Shown here: piece by piece, positions 11,901 through 24,231 of the stretch
Layout of the letters: every line of letters starts with the position of its first letter
How positions within the stretch are numbered: position 1 is the stretch's first letter
Assembly: GCA_021234155.1 (NCBI GenBank)
Contig: JAJEKV010000011.1
Location: forward strand, 5,657,132 to 5,721,131
Origin: Isoetes taiwanensis
Lineage: Eukaryota; Streptophyta; Lycopodiopsida; Isoetales; Isoetaceae
Length of the DNA stretch: 64,000 bases
Direction: 5' to 3'
Program-made: the position numbers and the translations under genes
The notes under the pieces: model-generated
Told to the model about the DNA's origin: nothing
The model's database searches: none
Seen by the model: the letters and a program-made list of their open reading frames with translations, nothing else

Positions 11901-14272
11901 CATGCATGCATGCAAGAAACCATTAATTTGTATATGAATTGAAGTACAGAACTTACGAGGCAATAATCGGCCCCCTAAATTCCAAAATTTATGGATTCAG
12001 TCGTGGTTGAATCGCTGGGTTGTTGCCGATATAAGCTGATGGCTGCTATCTAGTTGCAATTGAGTGCCTTCGCCAAACAGGCGCCAAATAAAGTCCGATG
12101 TACATTCCATTGCAGAAGGCCATCTCGACAAATACTTATATGTAGAGGGGCATTTGATGAAAATCATATTTATACAGGGGCATGCACAATGAGCAAGGAC
12201 ATCCCATGAATAGAATAAATCTCAGGAGCATCTCATGAATTTCGACAAAACATAAGGGTATTTTGTAGTTCTCGAGGCAGAGGTACGAATCCCCTTTGGA
12301 AGATTTATTTTGCAAAAAGATTTATGGCCGCGGCAAAAAATTCCTTAATCCTAACCCTGTGAATCTGAAGCTTGCCATAAATTCTAAGCGTTGTTAGCTG
12401 CAAATAAAAACTAGCAGTAAAGAATCATTTCAAATATTTCTAGCATTTGATGCATTGTGAGATAATGCATTAGGTTTCTCAAATACTTCATGTCGTAGTG
12501 ACCCTTCTGCAAAAATCCAAATCCGTACATTAGCTCCTTAACATTGCTATAATAGCTCCACAATATCCTGCAACCATTCCACCTCATATTGGCTAAAGAT
12601 GTTAAGATGATATATCACAAAGGCTAATTTGCACAACACAAATTTGACAAGTAAATTAGATTTGTCAATGCAAAGATGGACCTTGTAGATAGGATTTGTT
12701 AAGCCAGCAAAGCAGATTTGTGATGGACAAGGATCTGCAGCTATATATTGCTCTGTTGAATTACATGGGCATTTCCTTAATTTATGAAAATACAAGGTAT
12801 TTTCATAATTTTGATAGAATGCAAAGGCATTTTTATAAATTGCCCTTTCTTTTATAGCATGATGCCTAACATTGTTGATTGTGGCGTATATCCAAGAGGC
12901 ATTCTCCAAGGCTTGGTTAATGGTCTGAGACTCAAATCCCAGTTATGTATTAGATATTTGGTGGTGGTATCACATGTTTTGGTCAAGTGTCTACTATTAT
13001 TTCTATATATGTTAATATGAACTTTTTCTTACGTTTTTCAAGAAAGAAATATAGATATAAAATATGTCCTTCAATTTAGATGGAAAAAATATTATTCAAT
13101 TTAAAATGATCAACAAAACTTTCAAGAAATAACCTTCTAGATTTTCAACTTCCACAATAACAAACTAGCAAAAAAAAAAAACAACTGGGGGACTCAAGGA
13201 AATCTAGATATGAAAAATTAACCTAAAAAATAATAATGACATTATTGGTTTGCATGCCTATCCTTGTCCTTGTATTGAATCTCATAGACTCATAGATAAT
13301 TTGGATACTATGGACGACACAGATCAATTCAATTTATTGAAAAAAATAATCTCGAGAATAATTCCCATCTTTGAAAAGGTAATTTCTAGTTCCCATCTTT
13401 CGAAGACGGTTGTAGCATGACGTCAATACATACTTGGCCATGGGTTATTAAGTGGGTATTAAAATTTAAAAACCATGAAATAAACCTCTACTAGTTGATG
13501 TAAGAAGTGTGAGTGCAATTGCATATAGTTCTAGAAAACCACTACTCTATATTGGTTTCCTAATGATGCAAAATAATTTTCAAAAGACCCAACAATGATA
13601 AATTATAAATTACAAAAGACGCCTTTGTATTTGCACATGTACTAGTTTGCTTGATATTTAAATAAAGTCTGGTGTGCTTCAAGAAAACAAGTGGTTTGAT
13701 AGTGGTTAGTTATGAGACAAGTGTTTTTTTGGGAACCTTATGATGAGTAACCACTCTGGATAGCTACATCATTTTAGGTGAAATCTATGAACAATTACCA
13801 TAACAATCAACTCGGTATTGAAACTATGCTATAAACCACCTCCATTTTATAATGTACACCGTGATAATAGAAAACTGGCATGAATAACCACCATGGTATT
13901 TAAATTAGTATGAAAAACTATGGCATACACTACTTTGACTTTGTGACAATAGAAAGCCAACATAAACAACCGTTGCCATACTAAAGTGGTGTGAAAAACC
14001 ATGCTCAACCCACCATCAATTTGATAAACCCTGCTACATTAGAAAACCAACATGAATTACCACTATTGATGCTAGAAACCATGTAATAAGCTAATATCGG
14101 TTTTTATAAATGACGCTATAACAAAAAATCAACATGGATAACCATGTACTAGTTATGAAAACCACTATGTTATGTGGTTTTTGTGAAGAATGAAAATTTT
14201 AACATAAAAAACCACCTCTATAGTGGTTTACTAGTGCTTTATTATAGGGGTTAAATTTTTGGGTGCCTTGTG
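8912..14272. mobile_element. CACTA-like TIR transposon, non-autonomous, 5.36 kb
   Basis: The terminal inverted repeat is CACAAGGCACCC, followed by AAAA(A)TT(T)AA; left end 8912, right end 14272. The 3-bp target duplication TCT occurs at 8909-8911 and 14273-14275. A CAC start, 3-bp duplication and many short subterminal repeats are CACTA-superfamily traits. Those repeats are ATGGTT/GTGGTA forms at about 8938-9420 and the complementary AACCAT/AACCAC forms at about 13440-14230. The full CACTA terminus is not present, so family assignment is tentative. No transposase was recognised, so it would need a helper in trans. Confidence 0.7.
9430..13430. other. Interior of the CACTA-like element, no gene identified
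   Basis: About 4 kb of AT-rich sequence with only short, unconvincing frames. No transposase, RNA gene or recognisable captured exon was seen. Confidence 0.4.
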
Positions 14273-14300
14273 TCTAGCTCCGGGATCCCCGAATCCAGGG

Positions 14301-16452
14301 TAGATATATCTTGAGCCTTACTTTTTCTCGTCGAGCGCTATCTTCCACATTCGGTTAGTCCATGTTTTAGCACAGCTGGTTGATTGGATAGCATTAGTAT
14401 TAGTTAACCCAAGCACAAGCATATAGCTTGAGATCAATAATTGGCATTCATTCCTTGCCAAAGGAGTATGTAGTTTGGGTATTAGGATTAACAAACATCT
14501 CTTGCCAATTAAGATAGCTTTGACAACAAATCCCAAGTGAAGGTGCAGACTCATCCTTTCTGTGCAGCTTCTCTAGCAACAATTAGATGATGTGCACACA
14601 TGTAGAGCCCTAGCAGGCAGATTTTGCAGACATGTAGAGCTCTAGCAAGCGGATTTTGTAGGTTCAATTAGGCATTCAGTTCATACATTGTGACGTCTGT
14701 TCATACAATGTGATGTCTGCTTATGCAAGGGAAGGTAAACTATGCAGCATATGCTAAACATATGAATATCAAGTTGGAAAACTATGCAGCATATGCTTAA
14801 CATATGGATATCAAGTTGTGAGACACAAACTCTGTTTCTTTTCAGAAATAAAGTATCTTTTGGGAATATTCCCGTGTTATTCGTTTCCGTGTTCCGTTGT
14901 CATTTCCGTTTTCTAAAATTTAGGGGCCCGTTGCGTTTCCCGTGGCCGTGTTTCATAACTATGGTGTATATACTCTAGTTCATTTTTATTTGCTTGGGTA
15001 AATGGTTGGATGGAAGAAGCACGAAAGAAAGATGAACATGATCAGGTTGCCCTTATAGCTTATTACATTATCACTTCATATATAAATCAGTTTGTTATTT
15101 TCCATTGTTTTTGTTCCACAACATTTTTTCTGCGCCGCAATCCTTTTATTTATTTAGGTGCCACGTTTCTTTTTCAAAGCAATCTAGTCGTTGCATGCCT
15201 ATAAAGTGTCAATCTTCCTGCAACAGCAGTAGCCAGCGAAACCTTGGATTTTTGGACGTCTGTAAGTATTGGATCAACTATATAAGAAGCTGTGCTTGAA
15301 TTCTTAAGCTTTCATGTTTGCACGAACTTACTCTGCTTCAATTCATTGGAAGTAAGTACACTTCTTCTGAATTTGATCAGTAAAGCTTTTCTTTTGTTAC
15401 TGTTCTTCCTTTTTTCTGTTCCAAAAATGGATCTGTTTATTCTTTGCCTCGGCATTGAAAGGAAGATACCTGCAAAATGAACGGACTCTGGCAGTTTTGC
15501 CACACCTCTGGAGTGATTCGGTTCACCCAGGTCTTGGGACCATTTGCCTTTGTTGGAAGCAAGCTATGGAAGTGCAAATAAGTAGAAGCACAAATTAAGA
15601 TGGGGATTCAAACTTCGGCTGCATCCCGTGCAAAGAGGGCAATGGATTGGGCCGCTGCTGGCACTGGCTATGGCGACACAGCCGTGGCAGATTTACAAAT
15701 GCTTCCCTGAATTGCTCGTGAGGGCTTACGCCCTGAAATCTTCTGCAGGAGAAGATTACTTCTTCCCATAAAACTACCGATTGGAGCATTCATGCTTGCC
15801 ACTCAGCTAGGTATAGAATCATAGCTAAAGGTGCATTCCATTAAAACTAATTGGGCGTTTCTTCTCTGCGACATTTGGAAAGTGCAAACATGCTGCAAGC
15901 TGATATATATATGGATTCGAGCTTATTAAAAGCTTGACATAAAGCCTGATGCTACGCTTTTCTCCAAAAAATCATACTCGTGGATCGTAAGGCCCTTTCT
16001 GCGATCCTTACGAGCAATGTCTCAGTCTACTCTTGAAAGAGGATCTGCCATAAAGGCTCCATTACTCTGACAGTGCCGGGATTGCTCCAATTGTTGGATT
16101 AAAAGCAGAGTGTTAAACAATGTAGAACTCACTCAATCTGGTGCTACAAAGGCCTGTGCTGGTGGCCATGGCTACGGTAATGCTTGCTTTTCCATGCGCT
16201 CCATATTCTTTGCTTCTGGAGGTCGGTTCCTTCTGCCGATCATTTCCTTCTATTCTGTGCAGTGGCATTTGTGGTGGTCCTCACCACCATCAAACCAACC
16301 AATCAAGCTCAGTCCATTCTGCAGGACAAATTGTATTCAGTGGTAGTCTTCACAGGAACAGAATGATGCATCCGGTATGCATCCTTTATTATAATTTCTC
16401 GCCCTTCTACCTTAGAAATGAGCTTCCTTGCATTTAATGGCACCTCTAGTCA
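14301..16452. other. Intergenic stretch left of the copia element, no firm gene
   Basis: Short open stretches occur at 15010-15050 (ending GATCAG/GT, like an exon edge), 15292-15480 and 15595-15789, but none forms a recognisable protein. A tandem duplication of a segment containing CTATGCAGCATATGCT lies around 14738-14815. Nothing else is supported. Confidence 0.35.
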
Positions 16453-16457
16453 CTAAA
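16453..16457. repeat. Left target-site duplication of the copia element (CTAAA)
   Basis: CTAAA directly before the TGTTGC start of the left LTR, matched by CTAAA at 37386-37390 after the right LTR. Confidence 0.9.
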
Positions 16458-16754
16458 TGTTGCAAAGAGAAATCAAGCGTCTATATTGATGTAATCAACG
16501 GAACAACCAGAAGGTAAACAAAGGGCAAGCGTTGGCTGTTATGCCAAGCGATTGCAACTCAGGAGAAAAGCTATTGAGAAACTACAGCTTGATCTGTTTA
16601 AATAGATCAAGCTTTACAACGGCTACTGCTAATAATAGAAACTATGAACCAAGAAAAGAGTTGAGTAGGTTGTTAACTACTCGAGATCTTCACTGTTGCT
16701 GACAGCTTTGTCTCAATCTGGAAGTTTGTTATATCCAGAACGGTATCTGCAACA
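16458..16754 (-). repeat. Copia 3' LTR
   Basis: 297 bp, TG...CA ends, nearly identical to 37085-37385. Next to it, on the coding strand, is a GTGGGGG polypurine tract (complement at 16755-16761). Confidence 0.92.
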
Positions 16755-16774
16755 CCCCCACTCAGTGACAGTGA

Positions 16775-17853
16775 TCAGAGATCTTGACCCCCACTCGAAA
16801 AGAGACCAATAGCCATGATGAATTTGTTGTGCTTGGGTCGAGCAAGTGCTTTGGTAAGCATGTCTACGGGCATTTCATGGGTGGGACAATATTTGAGGGA
16901 GATGATATGGTCGTTGACAAGGTCACGGATGAAATGGTATTGAATGTCAATGTGCTTGATACGGCGGTGAAGGACAGGATTTTTAGCAATGGCCATGGCT
17001 CCTTGGTTATCAACGTGAATGAGAGTATGAGTAGTGGTAGTGAAATTGAGTTCAAGACAGAGTCGTTGGAGCCAAATGACTTCTTTGGAAGCATGACTGA
17101 GTGCAACATATTCAGCTTCTGTACTAAAGAGGGAAATGCAGGATTGTTTGGAACTGTTCCAGCTAATGGCTCCACCAGCAAGTAAGAATACAAAGCCTGA
17201 GATGGATTTACAATCGTGATGATCACTAGCCCAATCGGCATCAGAGAACCCTTCGATAGGAGTGGTGGAGTCAGCAGAATAATGAATGCCATGGGTAAGA
17301 GTACCGGCCAGGTAGCGGAGAACACGTTTCAGGGATGCACAATGGGAGTTTCTGGGATCAATGGAAAACTGAGACAAAAGGAAGGGCAAGGTCTGGATGA
17401 GTGGAGATGGCAGCGAAGTTGATCATGCCGAGAAGGTTCCTGTATTGTGCTTTGATGGGTTGAAGGGCAGGACTACATGGTGGATCATCGGGAAGGAGAT
17501 GGAGGCCAAATTCAAGGGGCGTGTACACAGGGTTGCAGGTCTGCATGTGAGCTGAGGAGAGGATATCAGCAATGTATTTGGACTGAGTAAGGGCGAGTGT
17601 ACCAGCTTTTTGATTGTATGCAATTTCGAGCCCAAGGAAGTAATGGATGTAGTCGAGGTCCTTCATGCAAAAAACTGAGTTGAGTTGGGATTTGATAGAG
17701 AGGAGGTCATCTGCATTTTCAGCAACAATGAGCAGATCATCCACATAACAAAGAATGCTCAGGAAACTTGGTTACAGTCGAAAATAGACACTGGGATCTG
17801 CGTTGTTGCGTTGAAATCCAAACATGCTTTGCCAGGAAAGACTTGTAATACCA
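16775..17853 (-). pseudogene. Copia pol: second half of reverse transcriptase and RNase H
   Basis: On the minus strand, FQRNNADPSVYF leads into the RT active site SILCYVDDLLIV (YVDD) at about 17760-17720. RT connection follows (DLDYIHYFLGLEI, QSKYIADIL), then RNase H (GFSDADWASDHHDCKS; LFSTEAEYVALSHASKE; HVDNQGAMAIAKNP) to a stop near 16775. A stop codon interrupts the frame just before the YVDD block. The frame also shifts near 17358-17389 and near the insertion junction. Its N-terminal half lies across the 906-bp insert at 18766-19189. Confidence 0.88.
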
Positions 17854-18759
17854 CTTTGAGGATTCTGGCAGGAACAAAATTATACACATTAGCAGAAAAT
17901 ACTCCGTTGATGTGGCAGAACTGGGATGACAGCATATACCAGATCAAACTGCTTCCTCTCTACTATAAGCGTCAAACCATACCGGCCTATTCATCATTAG
18001 GTACACAGATATTTGATAGCAGTACATATGGTCCAGTCGGATCAGATTCGGCTACACATTTGGCAGCAGATTGCCTGTTCCATATTACCATGGCATTACA
18101 CATGCACCAACAAAAGAAATCCATGATGCACCAGTAGGCAAGAGGATTGTATTGTGTATAAAATCAATTATTTTGTTCAACTGTTCTTCTCTGCAGAGCA
18201 CATCAAACATACAATCATAATGCTCCACTATCCGTGCCAGAGCATAAACACTTTTAGCAGAAACAAACAAATAGCAAGCCTCATCAACCAGGCCAGTACG
18301 ACTACATGCAGAGAAGGATGAAAGATGGAAAAAAAATAGAGCATACGGGACCTCTGCTGGATGAAGCATAGAGAAAGTTCTTGTCATGTGCGCGTTAACT
18401 GCAACTTGGCATGGCAAACCATACCCAAAGCATACCAAAGACATGGGAAATCCAGAAGCAAACCCGGCTGATTCGCAAACACAGCCCCATGTCCACATCG
18501 GCTTAAAGATTTCGACACAGCACCATGTCCATCGATGTGGAAGGAAAGTTTTAGCGTGTGTTGGGCCATCGGATCTAGAGCTCTAGATCTAAGCCGTCCG
18601 ATCTAGGCGTGATGCAAAACAGACACATGCTAAAATCTTATTATATAGGATGAAGAAAATACTTATGAAAAGATAAAAATCAAGATTGCAGGTTATAATA
18701 GCTAATTTAGTGGCACCACAATGTCATGCAATATTGAATAATAAATCTGCTATGGCCTG
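17854..18759 (-). mobile_element. 906-bp insert in copia RT carrying a PPR fragment and a Helitron-like 5' end
   Basis: The copia RT reads up to AATACCA at 18760-18766 and resumes at AATACCA 17847-17853, a 7-bp duplication bracketing foreign DNA. Inside, the minus strand has a Helitron-type start TCCTATATAATAAGATTTTAG at 18650 (A before TC), followed by the GGACGGCTTAGAT-type segment shared by the other Helitron 5' ends here. No hairpin plus CTAG end was found, so this is probably a truncated Helitron piece carried by another insertion event. Confidence 0.55.
18085..18345 (-). pseudogene. PPR protein fragment
   Basis: The minus-strand translation contains SACSRTGLVDEACYLF, then VEHYDCMFDVL and TGASWISFVGAC. 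This is the typical plant PPR series: SACSHTGLVDEG, VEHYACMVDLLGRAG, then WxxLLGAC. It is a partial, intronless organelle RNA-processing/editing protein piece without start or full repeat array, and is clearly a captured relic. Confidence 0.7.
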
Positions 18760-19189
18760 AATACCAGGATCTGGAAGCTTGACGAAGACCATAGAGTGCC
18801 TTATGTAACCTGCAAACTTGAGTAGGATTAGAGGAGTGAAAGCCAGGAGGTTGCTCAAGATAGACTTCCTCATGTAAATCGCCATTGAGAAAGGCATTAG
18901 TGACGTCCATTTAGTGAATATGGTAACAATTCATGGTGGCATGAGCTAGAATGGTCCTGATAGAAACCATGCGAGCAACAGGAGCATACGTTTCATCAAA
19001 GTCGACACCTTCGATCTGATTGAAGCCACGAGCAACTAGGCGTGCCTTGAACTGAGCAATAGAACCATTGGGATGTGTTTTGATCTTGTAAACCCATTTA
19101 CAAGAGACAACAGGGCAATCCGAGGGACGCGGGAACAAGAGTCCAAGTATGAGCAGCATGGATGGAATCAATTTCTTCTTGCATGGCAC
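18707..19189 (-). pseudogene. Copia pol: first half of reverse transcriptase
   Basis: The minus strand reads CKWVYKIKTHPNGSIAQFKA, ARLVARGFNQIEGVDFDETY, APVARMVSIRTILA, MDVTNAFLNGDLHEEVYLEQ, PPGFHSSN and LHKALYGLRQASRSWY, the canonical copia RT N-terminal blocks. A stop separates CYHIH from MDVTNAFL (18910/18911). The coding sequence ends at SRSWY, where the 906-bp insert begins (18760-18766). Confidence 0.9.
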
Positions 19190-19275
19190 GGGTTCCTTCC
19201 TCTTTGTAGGGACTATGAGTGGCGTGAAAATAGGAGACGGGGTCTGCAGGAATAGTCTGAGACAAAACAGTATAA

Positions 19276-20793
19276 TCAGCAGCCCATGCTGGTGGTTTGT
19301 GAATGCTGTGTAGGGCGAGATGGAGGAGGAGACAATGGGGAATCTGATGGAGGAGTGGCAGGGAGAGAATAAATGGAAGGGGAAGGAGATGCTGGGGAAT
19401 TGGAGGGTAAAGGAGAGGAGGGTTCAGGATCAGAAATGGGATCAGGGGAGGAGAGTTCAAGAGTAGGAGGGACAGGCACAAGAGAAGGAATGATGGTAGG
19501 AGGCAATTCTAGGAGGACCAAATCGGGAGGAAGAGGAAGGTGATGGCAAGGCAGATGTTCTTGGAATTTGACATGGCAGCTTAAGATGAGCCGATGGTGA
19601 TGCAGGTCATAAAGGCGATAGGCCTTGCTGGTGAGGGAATAGCCTAAAAACATGCAAGGGATGGCTTTGGGAGCAAGTTTAGAGGATGGTTTTGGGAGGT
19701 GGACGTATGCCTGGCAGCCAAAGACACGCAAGTCATGGATGGAGATGGTCTTACCAGTCCAAGTTTCTTTAGGAATCTTGTTATCAATGCTGCGGTGAGG
19801 AAGATGATTGAGGAGATAGACTGCGGTATGAGCTGCTTCACCCCAGAATTTGATGGGGACGTTCATACCAAATAAGAGAGTGTGCATCATCTCCAAGATG
19901 GTCCTGTTTGCACATTCAGCCCGCCCATTTTGCTCCGGGGAGTAAGGGACTGAAAATTGATGTTGGATGCCATGAGTGGTGCAATACTGCTGAAATATAT
20001 GAGAGCTGAACTCGCCGCCTCCATCTGTTCTAAGAGTTACAAGCTTGGGAACACTGATTCGTTCGACAGAAGCATGAAAAGTGGTGAAATGAGAGAAAGT
20101 GTCACTTTTGTAAGACAAGAGATAAATGAACAAGCGGCTATAATCATCAAGAAAGATAAGAAAATATTTGCTGCCACCAAAGGTTGGGACAGAAATTGGT
20201 CCGCATAAGTCACTGTGAACAAGTTCCAGGGGCTTGGTGGCACAGTGTTCAGAGATGGGAAAGAAGCAGCGAGTGATTTTGGTTTGAAGACATGTAGAAC
20301 AAGAGGTGTTTGCATGAGGAATTGAAGAAAAGTGACCACGGGAAGCAAGAATCTGTAAACGGTAGTGTGCAGGGTGATCAAGGCGAAAATGCCAAAGATC
20401 AAGAGGAAAATAAGATGTGGAAATGCAAGCATGTTCAGGTGGAGAGACGAGATCCAGACGATACAAATTACCAAGCCTTGTGCCAGTAAGAATGATGTTG
20501 TTGTGGGCATTGAGCACTGTACAGGTTTCAGACAAGAAATGGACGTGAAGGCCTGCAGAGGTAAGTTTGCTGACAGAGATAAGCTGCTTGTGTAAACCAC
20601 AGACGTGGAGAACGTCAGGAATGAGTTTCTGTGCACCAGACTTAAGGGAGAGGAGAATGTTGCCAGTGGCGATGCCTTCTTGAGGATTGTTGTCGCCCAT
20701 GAGGACAGAACGTGGACTGGAGAGGATCTTGTACGTGGTAAAAATGTAGCGAAAAGGGGTCACATGTGAGGTTGCTCCAGAGTCCAGGTACAT
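19276..20793 (-). pseudogene. Copia pol: protease end, GAG-pre-integrase and integrase
   Basis: A 505-residue open frame. It holds the aspartic protease motif YLDSGATSH and the HHCC zinc finger of the pre-integrase region (LWHFRLDHPAHYR ... CSTCLQTK). The integrase core has VHSDLCGP (D), TLRTDGGGEF (D) and QNGRAECANRTI (E). After these come the KFWGEAAHTAVYLLN and FGCQAYVHLP blocks and a proline/serine-rich linker leading to RT. The integrase triad is intact. The protease is joined to gag through a broken frame at 20793-20864. Confidence 0.9.
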
Positions 20794-20863
20794 GCATGGT
20801 CAAGGTGGGTCAAAGGAACATCCTGGACATGAAAAAGGAATTCAACAGGTGAGTCCGGGGTAG

Positions 20864-21328
20864 TCAAAAGAGGAGGGAGGTACCTTGTTCTTGAGCCACG
20901 TTTCCATGCTCAATGGGGGGACGTTTAGAAACTGGAGCAGGAGCAGTATACTCTTTTGCAAAATGGCCTATCTTCTGGCATCTGTAGCAAGTAACAGTGC
21001 TACGGTCGATTTTGGGACGGCGAGGAACTTTGGTTTCAGCAACCATGACAGAATCTGAAGATGATTTGGTCTTGCCTTGCCTTAAGGCTTCAGCTTGAAT
21101 GCGATCAATTGTGGCCTCAAAAGTATAGTCTGAAAGCCGTCCTTCCAGATTGATAATGAGCCCTTCATATGAACGAGGGAGGCTGTTGAGGAGGAGGCAA
21201 ACCTTTTCATCATTGGTGATCTATACCCCAGTGGCATCAAGATCATCTAACATGGCTTTCAAGCGACATATATGGGAAGTGACATCTCCTCTTTCAGAAA
21301 GGTGGAGTTCAATGAACTCCACCTTTCC
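20864..21328 (-). pseudogene. Copia gag, C-terminal half with zinc knuckle
   Basis: The minus strand reads KVEFIELHLSERGDVTSHIC, then LKAMLDDLDATG and CLLLNSLPRSYEGLIINLEG, then the knuckle CYRCQKIGHFAKEY. The knuckle's last Cys is replaced by Tyr, so the CCHC zinc site is lost. It continues the gag N-terminal half at 36556-36945; the two halves meet at TATGGAA (TTCCATA on the plus strand) across the large insert. Confidence 0.85.
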
Positions 21329-21466
21329 ATATATGTCGCTTGAAAGCCATGTTAGATGATCTTGATGCCACTGGGGTACAGATCACCAATGATGAAAAGG
21401 TTTGCCTCCTCCTCAACAACCTCCCTCGTTCATATGAAGGGCTCATTATCAATCTGGACGGACGGC
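21136..21466. repeat. Inverted duplication of copia gag (about 140-bp arms)
   Basis: The copia gag sequence at 21136-21275 is repeated in reverse complement at 21324-21466, with a few mismatches and a spacer of about 48 bp. The spacer contains the small palindrome GGTGGAGTTCAATGAACTCCACC. The second arm starts exactly at the insertion junction TTCCATA and so belongs to the inserted DNA, not to the copia element. Confidence 0.85.
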
Positions 21467-21761
21467 CGGCTATGGCAGAGCAAATTTAGACGGTATGGCC
21501 CTCATTCCTTCTGCTAGCCATGTGCATCGCCTCATTTCAAACTTATTCTTGTCTGAGAACCAATCTAGAAAAGCTTTGCATGCTATGAATCGTATGCAGA
21601 CAGTCGATTGATTCCAAAGCGAAGGAGCAGAAACGGGAGAAACATTTCTTGAAGATAAGCGCTTTTGGAGATAAGCGCTCTGATATCGGCGCTTCAAGCG
21701 GACTTCCTTACAGTCTATTCTTGCAAATCTTGCAGGCCGATTCATGTGGATCTCTGTTATC

Positions 21762-21766
21762 TCTGT
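21762..21766. repeat. Left target-site duplication of the gypsy element (TCTGT)
   Basis: TCTGT precedes TGTGACGTCC; the same TCTGT follows the right LTR at 35070-35074. Confidence 0.88.
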
Positions 21767-23346
21767 TGTGACGTCCCCTACTCATATACGGTGCACTCAC
21801 CGTATACAAACAGGAGTTCATCCCCCATACCAGCTCCATGCTAATATAGGGCCCTCCACGTATCACTGCAACCTTGAAGAGTTCCAGTGGGAAGAATGAA
21901 GGGGTCATTTACCCTGTCTCCCTCAGGGCCTACCTAGCTGCGGAAGCGTAAACATACATGTCAGTAGTACATACATCAACATCATATGACCATCACGAAG
22001 GATGGTCCTCCAAATATCTGCATAGACAAAGATCAGCACATCACATAGGGAATTCTACCCAAGGCTCAGACTCAGAGGGATGACTGACGGCTTGGGTCTC
22101 CAGAGTTCGTTGCAGACAGAATTCATGTCAATGGATTTGGCTGGCATAAGAACATGGCATTGGGTTGTCCACTCCATCCGCCCCTCCTGTGCACACTTTG
22201 CAGAGTAGGCTGAAAAGTGTTGGGACCTGATTGTAGCCCGCCGGGTGCATAGCCAAAGGGGCTACGTCTCTTTGGATTACATCTCCCGCCCCCCGGATGG
22301 GGCGGTAGGGATCACTCCCTCCGAGATCTACATCTTGGAGCTCAAGGTGACTAGAGGGCCACGGCCCATATTTGACTTGAACTCACTGGAAGGTCATATC
22401 CACCACCCCACGAGTGTCGAGCCCATGCCTTGCCCACACGCAGTGGCAAGCCATTAGACCTAGTCACAGTGATCCCCGGTAGGCTTTACACACCAGAGGG
22501 ATCGTTCAAGAGTCAGGACACGAACCTCCTTATAAGCCCGGTCGGCCCCTTCACCCACAACCAGGTGTGGCTCTTGTGCACAGGCCGCATCTACAGTGTG
22601 CTAGAGAGGCTACTCTAGGAGCATCAACTACTAAGCCTTAGGGCCTCTACCCCCCTTCCCAATACAAGGAGTTCACAGAGATACATCATCCATATACATC
22701 ACAGAAAAACTAAAGAACTAGATCTAATCTATATCATAGAGTTAGGTTCTTTAGTTAGTGTCTGGGATCTAGAGGTCTAGATAGCTGCTATGGGCAATTT
22801 AATAGGCTAAACCTACTAATTCTATGACTAGAAGACGGTTTAAGCTATTAAATTGACCAAATACCTGATCCTTGGGTGGCTCCTCCTGACCTGAGTTCAA
22901 CCATCCTGCTGAGCTGATCGAATCAAGGGAAACTAATGGTGCGATTCGCTTGGGCAGAGTCTGGGAGGCGGTTTTGGCTCCTGGGGCAGCCAAAACAGAA
23001 CTCTAAAACTCTATGGACGAAAACTAGCAAGTTAGGGTTTCCCTACCCTAAATAGACATGGGTTTAGGGCTAGGGTTTCCAATTACCCCTTTTGGCATGT
23101 GGGATAATTGGAAAGGGCCCACTTGCCTTTAATGGCTAGGTGGCAAAATGTGCCTACATGGAAAGGTGTGCCCACATTAATGTGCATATGTGCACATTAA
23201 TAACATATGAACATACCTAGCAAGTTGCCCCTAGGGGCTACCTACCTGGCTATCCGTCGGCGTACACGTCGGTCGGAGTGGCGCGTACGCGTGACGAGGC
23301 AGTACAGTATACGTCCTGGGACCGTATACTGTGCTGGAACGTCACA
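21767..23346 (-). repeat. Gypsy 3' LTR
   Basis: About 1.58 kb, TGTGACG...CGTCACA ends, highly similar to 33495-35069 with scattered substitutions and small indels (for example around 21857, 21925 and 22105). The ends contain a TGACGT/ACGTCA palindrome, possibly a bZIP-type site, and a TATACGGTGCACTCACCGTATA palindromic segment lies near the left edge. Confidence 0.9.
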
Positions 23347-23362
23347 TTCTCCCCACCTTGAA
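23347..23362 (-). other. Gypsy polypurine tract
   Basis: On the coding strand, AAGGTGGGGAGAA directly precedes the 3' LTR (complement TTCTCCCCACCTT at 23347-23359). It primes plus-strand DNA synthesis. Confidence 0.75.
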
Positions 23363-24231
23363 ATGATGTTGTCCGCAGCATCGTGGTTCTCCCCACCTTG
23401 GGATCTTCATATCCTGCAATCAACCTGATGCATCCAATATACTAGTATAATACGTACACATTTACTAAGATTACCCTAAGGTAATATTTTTAAAACATTA
23501 TTACGTTATTAGCTTATGAGATAACTTATCAATTCATAACATCATTAAACAAGTTATTTACTAGTTACGTTATTATGACAATTATGTTTAACAAAATTTC
23601 AACATTTCCTATCCCTACTTATTGTTCGAGGTACTCTTCATTCCTTGCAACACATCCCAACAAAATTTGTGTTGCAAGTCTTCGTAGCTCGACCTCCTTG
23701 TCCTCCGGAGTGCTCTATTGGCCTGCAGGTCGACACTACGTTAGTACCATTTATTTATTAATAAAATTTTTGGTTATATGGTGACCACCCCACCTATCTA
23801 CATGGATGCATGGCTAATCTCCCGGCATAGGAAGAGGGTGAATCTTCCATTATGGCTGTGGAGACAGTGCCTATATGCCTATATGCCGCTCATGCCTACA
23901 CCTCTAGTTGCCCAGCTTGGAGGATATCCTTCCCGTATATGGGGCGTGAAGGATAGATTCCTCCTATCAAAGCATATATGGGGCTAAAGGTGCTTTTCCT
24001 ATCAATGCATTCCTCAATGACCTCCTTTCTCTCGAGGTCGTCTACTTCCGTGGGACAGAAGTAGACTTTCTAATCTACCTTCCACTCGTCCAAGCGGAAA
24101 CGCGGTCATGCCTACATTGACATTACACCACGCCCTAGAGATCACCGTAGTGGTCTCATCATCGGTAACAACGCATGCGACCCATACCAAGCATAGGTTG
24201 CATGCGTAGATTAATCCTAACTACACAAGAA
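23363..24231. other. Non-coding 3' internal region of the gypsy element
   Basis: About 870 bp between the integrase stop and the polypurine tract. No supported ORF or domain was seen; several short direct repeats such as CCTATATGCCTATATGCC occur. Confidence 0.5.
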
